Shown here piece after piece: positions 7,297-13,701 of a stretch of DNA of 30,360 bases (position 1 is its first letter; each line of letters begins with the position of its first letter). The stretch is from the IMG/VR virus record IMGVR_UViG_3300017967_000126, positions 1-30,360 of that record; one strand, written 5' to 3'. This DNA is from a virus. The position numbers and the translations under genes were made by a program. The notes beneath the pieces were generated by a model. That model saw only the letters and a list, made by a program, of their open reading frames with translations. It was not told the origin of the DNA and ran no database searches.

Positions 7297-8262
7297 ATGG
7301 GTGCAACCATCATCAAACCGCTGCACGGCAGCATGGAATGGCTGAAGCTCCGCCACCGGGACGACACCGGCTGGCCGGTCGTGTCCGCATCAGACGCAGC
7401 AGCAGTCCACGGCGAGCACCGTTTCAAAACGAAATACGGCCTCGGCATCGACAAGCTGGCCGACGAACCAACGGTCACCGAAACGAACCGTGCGATGGAA
7501 CGCGGCAACCGCCTAGAAGCCACCCTGCTGAACTGGGTTGGCGACGAAATCGGCGAACGAGTGTTCCACCCTGACCGCATGTACGTCTTCCAAGAACGCG
7601 GCGCGTCAATGGTCGCCACCCTCGACGGGTACATCGGCAACAACCCGTTCCTACCCGACGCCATCGTAGAAATCAAAACCTACTCCGGTGTGTTCGACCC
7701 TGACGGCGACTACGGCGACGGATACGGCCCCCTGCCGGCCTACTGGCATTGGCAAGGCGTACAGCAGTCGTTGTGCTGCGACACCGACGAGGTGATCTGG
7801 GGCGTGTTCGACAGCACCCTCGATCTAAAGATCTACCGTCAGTACGTCACCGAGGTAGATCGTGGACGGCACATCGCAGCGGTCGCAGATTTCTGCCGGA
7901 ACATCGCTGTCGGGTTCCTTCCCGATGATTGGCAGGCGAACTACAACGACTTCGCATCGAAGCCTGTCAGCGAACATGTTGCTGATCTAACCGATCTGTC
8001 ATCGGTAATCGCCCAGTTGCGCGAGGTACAGGCAGAGAAGCGTGAACTCAACGAACGTGAGGACGAGCTGAAAGCCAATTTGGCGGCAGCGATGGATGGT
8101 GCTACTGTTGGCACCGTAGACGGCCAGGAGGTGGTCACATGGAAGCAACAGTCACGGATCTCCTTCGACGCGAAGCGGTTCGCCTCGGAGCATCCCGATC
8201 TACACAAGCAATACCAAACCAGCAGCACCTACAGGGTGATGCGAACGAAAGGAACCAAGTAA
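7297..8262 (+). CDS. YqaJ-type (lambda-exonuclease-like) recombination nuclease
   Basis: A 321-residue protein, expected to degrade one strand of double-stranded DNA ends to feed the annealing protein encoded next. Motifs of the PD-(D/E)XK YqaJ fold are in order: SASDAAAVHG (residues 30-39), RGNRLEATLL with E74, ATLDGY with D110, VEIKT with E125 and K127, and YWHWQGVQQ with Q153/Q156. Residues about 240-275 are a charged coiled-coil-like helix (REVQAEKRELNEREDELKANL), followed by a small beta tail (VGTVDGQEVVTWKQQ) found in many phage YqaJ proteins. ATG at 7297 has AGGAGG 5 bases upstream. The stop overlaps the next ATG (TAATG). It is transcribed from the promoter at 7237. Confidence 0.88.
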   Translation: MGATIIKPLHGSMEWLKLRHRDDTGWPVVSASDAAAVHGEHRFKTKYGLGIDKLADEPTVTETNRAMERGNRLEATLLNWVGDEIGERVFHPDRMYVFQERGASMVATLDGYIGNNPFLPDAIVEIKTYSGVFDPDGDYGDGYGPLPAYWHWQGVQQSLCCDTDEVIWGVFDSTLDLKIYRQYVTEVDRGRHIAAVADFCRNIAVGFLPDDWQANYNDFASKPVSEHVADLTDLSSVIAQLREVQAEKRELNEREDELKANLAAAMDGATVGTVDGQEVVTWKQQSRISFDAKRFASEHPDLHKQYQTSSTYRVMRTKGTK

Positions 8263-8903
8263 TGGAAGACAAACTGGCAACCATCTTCGACAAGTACGGG
8301 TCACCTGACCCGAAGTACATCGAACATCTGCCGAAGGGCGGCACAACCCTGGACTTCATCGGTCATGCGCGTATCACGCAATGGCTGTTGGAGATCGACC
8401 CGCTGTGGACTATCGAGCCGGTCGCGTTCGATGAGGGCGGTCTGCCTGCCCGTGTGAAGCACGGCAACATGGTGCAAGCAGGGTTCTGGATGACTGTGTG
8501 CGGTCACCGCCGATACTGTGTCGGCTCTGTCGAGGATCGCAAACCAGACATCGGTAAAGAACTGTTGTCGGACGCGATCCGTAACGGCGCGATGCGTTTC
8601 GGACTGGCACTCGACCTATGGTCAAAGCTTCCTCTCGGTGAGGAACCTGCACAGCCCGCACCCGTCAAGAAGACCGTGAAGAAGACCGCAGCGAAGAAGA
8701 CTGCTGCACCAGCACCCGAGGTGTCCGACGACGAACTTGTCGATCCGGCCACCATCGGAAAATTCAAGGCAGCGTGTGACCTCAACGGTCTGTCACAAGA
8801 TGAGGTCGCCCAACACGCCGGCGTGAACCTCAACCACGTCACCCTCGGCGACATGGATGCCCTCCGTGCGTCGTTCAAAACCCTGAAGGAGCAACTGTCA
8901 TGA
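8262..8903 (+). CDS. Single-strand annealing protein, Rad52/ERF-like
   Basis: A 213-residue protein. The core (about residues 8-125) has the signature of phage annealing proteins: ARITQWLLEIDPLWTIEPV, then GGLPARVKHGNMVQAGFWMTVCGHRRYCVG, then KELLSDAIRNGAMRFGLALDLWSK. It should coat single strands made by the upstream nuclease and anneal them to complementary DNA. A Lys/Ala-rich linker (VKKTVKKTAAKKTAA, about 137-152) joins it to a small C-terminal helical domain (DPATIGKFKAACDLNGLSQDEVAQHAG). Start ATG at 8262 overlaps the exonuclease stop and has GAAAGGA upstream; an in-frame start at 8139 would lie inside the exonuclease gene. The exonuclease-annealing-SSB order is that of RecET-like phage systems. 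Confidence 0.82.
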   Translation: MEDKLATIFDKYGSPDPKYIEHLPKGGTTLDFIGHARITQWLLEIDPLWTIEPVAFDEGGLPARVKHGNMVQAGFWMTVCGHRRYCVGSVEDRKPDIGKELLSDAIRNGAMRFGLALDLWSKLPLGEEPAQPAPVKKTVKKTAAKKTAAPAPEVSDDELVDPATIGKFKAACDLNGLSQDEVAQHAGVNLNHVTLGDMDALRASFKTLKEQLS

Positions 8904-9295
8904 ACAACATCACGGTCACAGGCAACGTGGGGCGCGACCCCGAACTGAAGTACAGCAACGCCGGTATGGCAATCCTCAAGTTCTCTGTTGCGGACACCCG
9001 CAACAAGGGCGACGAGAAAGTCACCCAATGGTGGAATATTGTCTGTTTCAAGGAACTCGCAGAGAATGTTGCTGCGTCGATTGGTAAGGGCACCCGTGTC
9101 CAGGTGATCGGCAAGGTGCAACGCGAGAAGTACGAAGACAAGGAAGGTAACGAGCGTGAGCGCATCGAGATCCTTGCTGACGATGTTGGCATCTCGTTGC
9201 GTTGGGAACCTGCCGGCGAGTCCGCTCCTGTGCGGGGCGAGCCTGTGCTGCGTGGCGCACTCATCGTGACAGACCCGAGCGAGGAACCATTCTGA
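8900..9295 (+). CDS. ssb: Single-stranded DNA-binding protein
   Basis: A 131-residue OB-fold SSB. The N-terminus MNNITVTGNVGRDPELKYSN is a standard SSB opening, followed by ILKFSVADTR, VTQWWNIVCFKELAENVAASIGKGTRVQVIGKVQREKYEDKEG and a strand with ILADDVGISLRW. The C-terminus ends DPSEEPF, a short acidic tip like the DDDIPF end through which SSBs recruit partner proteins. It overlaps the annealing-protein stop by ATGA, with AAGGAG upstream. It should protect single strands during replication and recombination. It is shorter than host SSBs (about 160-180) because the Gly-rich linker is nearly absent. Confidence 0.92.
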   Translation: MNNITVTGNVGRDPELKYSNAGMAILKFSVADTRNKGDEKVTQWWNIVCFKELAENVAASIGKGTRVQVIGKVQREKYEDKEGNERERIEILADDVGISLRWEPAGESAPVRGEPVLRGALIVTDPSEEPF

Positions 9296-9298
9296 GCG

Positions 9299-9445
9299 AT
9301 GGGCAAAGACACCAAAGAATGGCATTGCGCCGTCTGCGGGCAACGCCTCACAACCCACCGCAAAATCATCGGCAAACCAGTCCACACCTGCGCGGCACGA
9401 CCGGGGAAACGCCGATGGGAACTTGATGAGGTGACCCATGTCTAA
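9299..9445 (+). CDS. 48-residue zinc-finger-like microprotein
   Basis: It begins MGKDTKEWHCAVCGQRLTTH and ends CAARPGKRRWELDEVTHV. C10 and C13 form a CxxC, with H20, H29 and C31 as further possible zinc ligands. It starts 3 bases after the ssb stop, at ATG 9299, and overlaps the resolvase-like gene by 8 bases. There is no clear ribosome-binding site (GAGCG only), so translation may be coupled to ssb. Function unknown; a role in nucleic acid binding is only suggested by the Cys/His pattern, basic composition and neighbours. Confidence 0.6.
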   Translation: MGKDTKEWHCAVCGQRLTTHRKIIGKPVHTCAARPGKRRWELDEVTHV

Positions 9446-9782
9446 GAACAAGGCCAAAGGCACAGCGTTTGAAACAGACATCGTCCGTTACCTGCGCGAG
9501 TTCGGGTTCCCGTATGCGGAACGTCGTGCCCTCTCGGGAGTCCACGATTTGGGTGACATCACGGGCACACCAGGACTCGTCTGGGAGTGCAAGAACCATC
9601 AGACCCTGAAACTGTCTGAATGGCTCACCGAAACAGAAGTGGAACGCTTCAACGCAGGAGCCGACTACGGGATACTTGTGGCGAAACGGCGTGGTAAAAG
9701 CTACCCCGGCGAACAGTATGCGATAATGACACTCAGTTCATTAGTCCAACTGTTAGTCGAGGCCGGCTATGGCGTACCGTGA
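9438..9782 (+). CDS. PD-(D/E)XK nuclease, Holliday-junction-resolvase-like
   Basis: A 114-residue protein with the small nuclease fold of archaeal-type resolvases: KGTAFETDIVRYLREFGFP with E12, AERRALSGVHDLGDI with D40, and LVWECKN with E50-x-K52, the last two being the D and ExK metal-binding residues. Proteins of this type in actinophages are thought to resolve branched recombination or replication intermediates. It follows the exonuclease, annealing protein and SSB, which fits recombination and DNA processing before packaging. ATG at 9438 has GAGGTG upstream. The stop overlaps the lipoprotein start (GTGA). Confidence 0.8.
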   Translation: MSKNKAKGTAFETDIVRYLREFGFPYAERRALSGVHDLGDITGTPGLVWECKNHQTLKLSEWLTETEVERFNAGADYGILVAKRRGKSYPGEQYAIMTLSSLVQLLVEAGYGVP

Positions 9783-9990
9783 AACCTATTACCCTGCTGG
9801 TGAGCATGGTCTCCATGTTTACCGTGGGTTGCGGTCAGGCTACGACGATCCCCTCATCGGCACCTGTGTGGACGCTCCCCGCGACGGAAGCAACTACGAC
9901 TACCTCTGCCCCACCTGTGGACGTTACAAACCCTGTAAACATCATTGCCCCAAGTGCGGTAGAAGACTCCCCTGCGTCTTCCACAACTAG
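9769..9990 (+). CDS. Possible overprinted zinc-ribbon protein
   Basis: A 73-residue frame that overlaps the end of the resolvase-like gene and then runs through the first 212 bases of the lipoprotein gene in another frame. Its C-terminal third is Cys/His rich: CPTCGRYKPCKHHCPKCGRRLPC, a layout convincing for a zinc ribbon. GAGGCCGG precedes the ATG. The lipoprotein frame here is a low-complexity Pro/Thr/Ser linker, which tolerates overprinting. Against it: the first 45 residues have no recognisable fold, and both frames share every base. It may be a real overlapping gene, a relic or chance. Confidence 0.35.
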   Translation: MAYRETYYPAGEHGLHVYRGLRSGYDDPLIGTCVDAPRDGSNYDYLCPTCGRYKPCKHHCPKCGRRLPCVFHN

Positions 9991-10342
9991 CACCACAACG
10001 ATTCCCGGTATCGACAATGCGCGATACCCGAGGCTACTCACCCTCGCGCACAGCATCGGCTGGCCTGCCGAATGGCTCCCCACCCTCGACACCATCATCC
10101 ACGGCGAATCCCGAGGCATCGCCGGACTCAACGGGTCAGGCGGGCTAGGCATCACCCAAGTCGAATGGATCATCTGGGGTGACCTCGCCAACGAACTCGG
10201 CCACAGCCGTGCCGACGTGCGCGACAACAACGCAGCCAATTTGGAGGTGGCACTCGCCATCGCCTACATTGCGTTAGACCATTACGACCATTGGTGCCAA
10301 CCCTGGTACCCATCACTTGGAAACTACAGGAACTACTGTTGA
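9779..10342 (+). CDS. Lipoprotein with lytic-transglycosylase-like domain
   Basis: A 187-residue protein. Residues 1-18 form a signal peptide (MKPITLLVSMVSMFTVGC) ending in a lipobox-like TVGC, so C18 would be lipidated and the protein anchored outside the membrane. Residues about 20-78 are a Thr/Ser/Pro linker. Residues about 82-187 resemble the lysozyme-like SLT fold: GESRG with the likely catalytic E110, then GSGGLGITQVEW, and NLEVALAIAYIALDHYDHW. It should act on host peptidoglycan glycan strands. It sits among recombination and regulatory genes, not in the lysis cassette, so it may protect against superinfection or remodel the wall; this is inference. GTG at 9779 overlaps the previous TGA. 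Confidence 0.75.
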   Translation: MKPITLLVSMVSMFTVGCGQATTIPSSAPVWTLPATEATTTTSAPPVDVTNPVNIIAPSAVEDSPASSTTSTTTIPGIDNARYPRLLTLAHSIGWPAEWLPTLDTIIHGESRGIAGLNGSGGLGITQVEWIIWGDLANELGHSRADVRDNNAANLEVALAIAYIALDHYDHWCQPWYPSLGNYRNYC

Positions 10343-10647
10343 ACGAACATCAAGTAACTCTGCCCTCTGCCCCTGAATACGACGAAAAAAATCAAGAGTG
10401 GCGAACCCGTGCAGCTTGCAAAGGTATGGACACCGAACTGTTCTTCCCTGAAAGAGGCGAAAATCTGAAGGTGAAGAAAGCCAAAGAGATATGCGCGAGC
10501 TGCCCAGTACAAACCGAATGCCTCGCCTACGCCCTGCAATGGTCAGACAACCAGATGCTTGGCATCTGGGGAGGCACCTCATGGAAAACCCGCAGAACAA
10601 TGCCTTCTAGCCCTGATGCTATCAAGAACACCTGGTCTCGATACTGA
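10339..10647 (+). CDS. whiB: WhiB-family transcription factor
   Basis: A 102-residue WhiB-like protein, a family found in actinobacteria and their phages. It shows WRTRAACKGMDTELFFPERG, then ICASCPVQTECLAYAL and GIWGGTS. The four iron-sulphur ligands are C27, C52, C55 and C61 in the standard C...CxxC-x5-C arrangement. It should bind a 4Fe-4S cluster and modulate transcription through the host principal sigma factor. The GxWGG turn is followed by KTRR, a basic segment for DNA contact. I choose the TTG at 10339, which overlaps the upstream TGA; no ATG is available before the conserved core. The stop overlaps the second WhiB-like gene. Confidence 0.88.
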   Translation: MNEHQVTLPSAPEYDEKNQEWRTRAACKGMDTELFFPERGENLKVKKAKEICASCPVQTECLAYALQWSDNQMLGIWGGTSWKTRRTMPSSPDAIKNTWSRY

Positions 10648-10928
10648 TGAACTGGTATGACAACGCCGACTGCAAAGACTTAGACACCGACCTGTTTTTC
10701 CCGTTGCGGGCAGGTTCATACGTCGATGCTTACAAGATATGCAACGGTGTTGTGCGAGGTAAGTCGGCTTGTCCGGTGCGTGCCGACTGTCTATTCTTCG
10801 CTTTGTCTTTCCCTGCCGAACTTGATAAGGACGGAATGTTTGGTGGTATGACACCGCCTGAGCGTGCGCGAATCCGCAAAGGGAAGCAAGTGGAAACACC
10901 GAAACCGTATCAAAGGAGAAAACAATGA
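10647..10928 (+). CDS. WhiB-like protein, divergent second copy
   Basis: A 93-residue protein directly after the first WhiB (TGATG overlap). It keeps ADCKDLDTDLFFP, CPVRADCLFFAL and GMFGGMTPPERARIRKGK. Candidate cluster ligands are C9, C32, C42 and C48, but C32 and C42 are separated by nine residues (NGVVRGKSA) rather than the usual two. The C-terminus is strongly basic (KPYQRRKQ), fitting DNA contact. It probably arose by duplication or separate capture. It may have a different cluster stability or act on different promoters; the two could also pair. Overlaps the methyltransferase start by ATGA. Confidence 0.78.
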   Translation: MNWYDNADCKDLDTDLFFPLRAGSYVDAYKICNGVVRGKSACPVRADCLFFALSFPAELDKDGMFGGMTPPERARIRKGKQVETPKPYQRRKQ

Positions 10929-12283
10929 ACCCCACATTCGGGTCGTTGTTCGCAGGAGTTGGCGGGTTCGACCTCGGCTTTGAGGCGGCAGGATACGACT
11001 GCAAGTTTCAGGTTGAATGGGACAAACATTGCCAACAGGTACTTGGCTACCATTGGCCGGACGTACCCCGCTGGGGCGACGTATCCGAAGTCAACGGTGC
11101 CGACCTACCACCCGCAGATGTCATCACCTACGGGTTCCCCTGCCAAGACCTGTCCGTCGCTGGGAAACGCGCTGGCCTCGACGGCGACCGATCCAACCTG
11201 TTCTTTGAAGCAATCCGAATCATCACAGAAATGAGAGAAGCAACTAATGGACTGGCACCAACTTTCGCTGTGGCAGAAAACGTCGTCGGACTCCTCAACG
11301 CCGACGGAGGATCTGCAATGGCCCGATGCCTTGACGCGCTGGCCGAAGCAGGGGCGGTGGCAATCGAATGGTGCGTGCTGGACGCGCAATGGTTCGGAGT
11401 TCCCCAACGACGGCGACGAGTGTTCCTCACAGCTTGTTTCGATCCTGCAACCGCCGAGCGATGTCCCAACCCGTTATTCCCTGTCGCAGAAAGCAGCGCA
11501 AGGAATCCTGCGGAGATCGAGCAGACGGGGCAAGAAGTTGCCTCAACTCTTGGAGGAGGCTCTGGAAGCCGTGGCTGGTCGCCAGACACCGACAGAATGA
11601 CGTTCGTGCCGTTCAGGCAACTCGGGTTTGGTCATTACACCGACGGCGACCAAGGGTCAGCGGTCAAAGCACGCGACTACAAAGACGCAACCGACCTAGT
11701 CGCGTACACCAAAGGCCGACGAGCTCAAACCACCGAAGACTACGAAACATGGGACGAAGACCGTCCAGCACCCACACTCAACGAGTTCGACAACGGCGAC
11801 ATACGCACCACCACAGCCGTCGTGTTCGACCCGTCACGGCGAGATGGGGCACGACCCCAACTAGACGGCACCTGCAACACTTTGACAGGGCACATGGGAA
11901 CCGGCGGCAACAACACACCAATGGTCGCCCAAACCAGAGCAATCGGCATCCAAGGTAAGAACATCGGCCGGCAAGACAAAAACACTACGAACGGGAAAGG
12001 CCACACCGAAGAAGGTGACCCGATGTTCACCCTCACATCCACCGACCAGCACGCAGTAGCCCAACACGACCTGTCAGTACGGCGGTTGACTCCTATCGAA
12101 TGTGAACGTCTTATGGGGTGGCCGGACAACCACACCCTCCACAGGGCAGACGGCAAAGAAGCATCCGACAGCCAACGGTACAAACAATGCGGCAACGGAG
12201 TAGCAGCACCAGTCGCCCAATGGATCGCCAAACACCTCAGAAACGCTGGATTGAGCGTGACTCAGCCCGCTAACACTCCGTGA
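10925..12283 (+). CDS. dcm: DNA (cytosine-5) methyltransferase
   Basis: A 452-residue C5-methyltransferase. Motif I is FGSLFAGVGGFDLGFEAAG (residues 5-23), motif IV GFPCQDLS with catalytic C73, motif VI AENV (117-120), motif VIII VPQRRRRVF (159-167), motif IX RRLTPIECERLMGWPD and motif X GNGVAAPVAQWIAKHL near the end. The region between motifs VIII and IX (about 170-380) should recognise the target, which cannot be predicted here. It would methylate phage DNA, probably against host restriction; no cognate restriction enzyme is seen. ATG at 10925 follows AAAGGAG. A second frame with a conserved-looking product lies within codons 108-225. The last 14 codons contain the first copy of a bipartite DNA repeat. 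Confidence 0.93.
   Translation: MNPTFGSLFAGVGGFDLGFEAAGYDCKFQVEWDKHCQQVLGYHWPDVPRWGDVSEVNGADLPPADVITYGFPCQDLSVAGKRAGLDGDRSNLFFEAIRIITEMREATNGLAPTFAVAENVVGLLNADGGSAMARCLDALAEAGAVAIEWCVLDAQWFGVPQRRRRVFLTACFDPATAERCPNPLFPVAESSARNPAEIEQTGQEVASTLGGGSGSRGWSPDTDRMTFVPFRQLGFGHYTDGDQGSAVKARDYKDATDLVAYTKGRRAQTTEDYETWDEDRPAPTLNEFDNGDIRTTTAVVFDPSRRDGARPQLDGTCNTLTGHMGTGGNNTPMVAQTRAIGIQGKNIGRQDKNTTNGKGHTEEGDPMFTLTSTDQHAVAQHDLSVRRLTPIECERLMGWPDNHTLHRADGKEASDSQRYKQCGNGVAAPVAQWIAKHLRNAGLSVTQPANTP
11247..11600 (+). CDS. Overprinted protein nested in the methyltransferase gene (GILRRxxxRGKxLP type)
   Basis: A 117-residue frame wholly inside the methyltransferase gene, in a different forward frame. Its product is not a typical shadow: LTRWPKQGRWQSNGACWTRNGSEFP is followed by SLSQKAAQGILRRSSRRGKK and LPQLLEEALEAVA. 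I recognise the pattern Y-x-L-S-x-[KR]-A-x2-G-I-L-R-R-x3-R-G-[KR]-x-L-P-x2-L-x2-A-L from proteins annotated next to, or overlapping, phage cytosine methyltransferase genes; this is memory, not a search. The ATG at 11247 has GAGAG upstream. The other frame carries motifs VI and VIII in the same stretch, so both frames appear constrained. Function unknown. Confidence 0.6.
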   Translation: MDWHQLSLWQKTSSDSSTPTEDLQWPDALTRWPKQGRWQSNGACWTRNGSEFPNDGDECSSQLVSILQPPSDVPTRYSLSQKAAQGILRRSSRRGKKLPQLLEEALEAVAGRQTPTE

Positions 12284-12316
12284 CGCTGGATTGAGCGTGA
12301 CCGTCACCACTAACAC
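12243..12316. repeat. Two copies of a bipartite repeat at the end of the methyltransferase gene
   Basis: ACGCTGGATTGAGCGTGAC occurs identically at 12243-12261 and 12283-12301. Each is followed after 8 unconserved bases by CTAACAC (12270-12276 and 12310-12316). The copies are exactly 40 bp apart. The same two blocks with the same spacing recur at 14061-14089. The first copy is inside the coding end of the methyltransferase; the second starts at its stop codon. A protein-binding site, such as an operator or stoperator, is the simplest reading. Confidence 0.8.
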
Positions 12317-12317
12317 G

Positions 12318-12342
12318 CCTGCCGGCCCCCCCGCCGGTCAGG
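12318..12342. other. Imperfect hairpin downstream of the methyltransferase
   Basis: CCTGCCGGC (12318-12326) pairs with GCCGG and CAGG (12333-12342, one T bulged) around six Cs. No U-tract follows on the + strand. It could help end rightward transcription after the methyltransferase or protect the mRNA 3' end, but a factor-independent terminator is not supported. Confidence 0.35.
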
Positions 12343-12393
12343 TCGTCAGCTCATCGCGCCTGGACGGCCAGGTCGTCACCCCCGAAACGCCAA

Positions 12394-12430
12394 ACGACCC
12401 GCCGTCTCGGGAGGTGAGACGACGGGTCGT
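12394..12430 (-). terminator. Hairpin terminator of the leftward operon 13970-12454
   Basis: A 15-bp stem (ACGACCCGCCGTCTC at 12394-12408 and GAGACGACGGGTCGT at 12416-12430, one mismatch) closes a 7-base loop. Read leftward, the stem is followed by TTTGGCGTTTC, a weak U-rich stretch, 24 bases after the last leftward stop codon. On the + strand no U-run follows, so it is mainly assigned to the leftward operon, though it could act in both directions between the converging units. Confidence 0.65.
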
Positions 12431-12453
12431 GTGACCGTGGTTAGGTTGTGGGG

Positions 12454-12522
12454 TTAGGTGTCAATCGCGAGTAGCAGCAGCACCAGCGTTGTCAGCCCGC
12501 CCATGAGCAGCCATTCTCTCAT
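12454..12522 (-). CDS. 22-residue membrane microprotein
   Basis: The frame reads MREWLLMGGLTTLVLLLLAI then DT and stop. Almost the whole peptide is one hydrophobic helix. The ATG overlaps the stop of the preceding leftward gene by ATGA, the junction used by the other genes of this operon, which is the main argument that it is translated. It is the last gene before the terminator. Function unknown; single-helix peptides of this size can modulate membrane proteins or holins. Confidence 0.5.
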   Translation of the reverse strand: MREWLLMGGLTTLVLLLLAIDT

Positions 12523-13034
12523 GGCATATCCGTCAACGTGTCGATGATGCCGATGATCTGCTCCGAGGTCGCACCGTCACGGAACTCGATCCAGATGTAC
12601 GGGGCTTCCGACACCTCGCCACCAACGACCGCGTACACGCCGAGCCGGATAGCACCGTCATCGATGTCGAGCATCATGTGGAAGCCGTCCCACTCAATAT
12701 GGGTGCAGCCCGCATGCTCGTACGAGTTCGGGAACGTCTGGCTGATGTCGGCGCGCACCAGAAACTCGGTAGCGCGCAGAACGAAATCGCTGTCGAACAC
12801 CTCCGCGTCCACCCGATCAAGTGCAACCGCGAGCATGTACTGAGCATCAGCCGAATCGTGTGCGGTTTCTGGCGACCCGAACTTCTCGCCGACATCGATC
12901 AGAAACGTGTTCGCATCGCACACGTCGTGAAGGTCGCCCCACGACCGGCATTGACCGTACCGTGATAGGTCAGCGTTCACCTCGGCGCGCACCATGCGAA
13001 CCAGAGCGTCCGCGTACTGTTCAACCTTGCTCAT
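12519..13034 (-). CDS. Hypothetical protein of leftward operon
   Basis: A 171-residue acidic protein, starting MSKVEQYADALVRMVRAEVN. The middle has FLIDVGEKFGSPETAHDSADAQYMLAVALDRVDAEVF, and the C-terminal part is beta-rich with HIEWDGFHMMLDIDDGAIRLGVYAVVGGEVSEAPYIWIEFRD. No signal peptide, membrane segment or catalytic motif is evident and I do not recognise the family. ATG at 13034 overlaps the stop of the upstream gene (ATGA) and has GGGAGG 7 bases before it; the longer frame to 13121 would run into that gene. It is co-transcribed with its neighbours from the promoter near 14050. Confidence 0.7.
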   Translation of the reverse strand: MSKVEQYADALVRMVRAEVNADLSRYGQCRSWGDLHDVCDANTFLIDVGEKFGSPETAHDSADAQYMLAVALDRVDAEVFDSDFVLRATEFLVRADISQTFPNSYEHAGCTHIEWDGFHMMLDIDDGAIRLGVYAVVGGEVSEAPYIWIEFRDGATSEQIIGIIDTLTDMP

Positions 13035-13351
13035 TGCGCGCCTCCCATCACAGCCTGCGCGTAAATCGACACACACATATGGGCAAACAGAGCCGATTGC
13101 ACATCGATGGGAGCGTCGCACATCGCGTGCTGGTACAAGGCATCCGCTGCCGAATCGTCAGAACAGCCAACGAACCGGTCAACCCAATCGCGAGCCACCG
13201 CGAACGTCGGTGCCAGCCCGTGAAAATGCAGCGCGTATGCGACGATCTCATCGGGTATGCACCCCAGCAGAAAATCGCTATCCCACGCGCCGTCTTCGTT
13301 TCCGTATTCGCGGATAATGTCCGCATACACCTCAGCCATGTTCATCATCAT
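13031..13351 (-). CDS. Hypothetical protein of leftward operon
   Basis: A 106-residue acidic, mostly helical protein (MAEVYADIIREYGNEDGAWDSDFLLGCIPDEIVAYALHFHG). It has three Cys residues and a C-terminal segment HMCVSIYAQAVMGGAQ. No family recognised. Four Met codons lie in the first five positions (MMMNM); the first, at 13351, overlaps the upstream stop by ATGA, and GAGGAG lies 3-6 bases before the first and second, so the start may be 13351 or 13348. It is one of four small genes joined by ATGA overlaps and probably translated by coupling. Confidence 0.7.
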   Translation of the reverse strand: MMMNMAEVYADIIREYGNEDGAWDSDFLLGCIPDEIVAYALHFHGLAPTFAVARDWVDRFVGCSDDSAADALYQHAMCDAPIDVQSALFAHMCVSIYAQAVMGGAQ

Positions 13352-13701
13352 GCACTCCTCACAACAGTTGTCTTCCAGTAATTGTTGAATTGGGCAGGTT
13401 CCAAGCCGAAGCCATCAACCCACCCGTCCTCGCCGAGCGCGAGCAGCACCGCGAGCCTGCCGACCGCAGCCGACAACGACGCGAACTCCTCGCACCAATC
13501 GTTCGCGACACCGTCAGTCCACCACAACCACGCCGTGTGCCCACGGTCAATGTCAGACGGATCACGTTCGACCGTCATCACACACGCCGTTGTGTCGAAC
13601 GCCGACACCTCGACTTGCGCGTAGAACCGCTCAATGCCTGCGCCGTACCCGTGCGACGGTGGGAACTCCCAATCGCCGTCAGTAACGATTCTCTTGCTCA
13701 T
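13348..13701 (-). CDS. Hypothetical protein of leftward operon
   Basis: A 117-residue acidic protein starting MSKRIVTDGDWEFPPSHGYG. It is rich in Trp and has a beta-like centre (AQVEVSAFDTTACVMTVERDPSDID, then AWLWWTDGVANDWCEEFASL) and a helical segment SAAVGRLAVLLALGEDGW. No known domain is recognised. Two GTG codons precede the ATG in frame, but the ATG at 13701 overlaps the upstream TGA and fits the operon's junction pattern; GGGGGTG precedes it. Likely an early or regulatory accessory protein, but this is only inferred from size and position. Confidence 0.68.
   Translation of the reverse strand: MSKRIVTDGDWEFPPSHGYGAGIERFYAQVEVSAFDTTACVMTVERDPSDIDRGHTAWLWWTDGVANDWCEEFASLSAAVGRLAVLLALGEDGWVDGFGLEPAQFNNYWKTTVVRSA

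Noticed and set aside
11368-11958. 196-codon forward frame inside the methyltransferase gene
   Set aside because: The product is extremely Arg-rich (RRRPRVSGQSTRLQRRNR) without any recognisable motif, unlike the nested frame at 11247.
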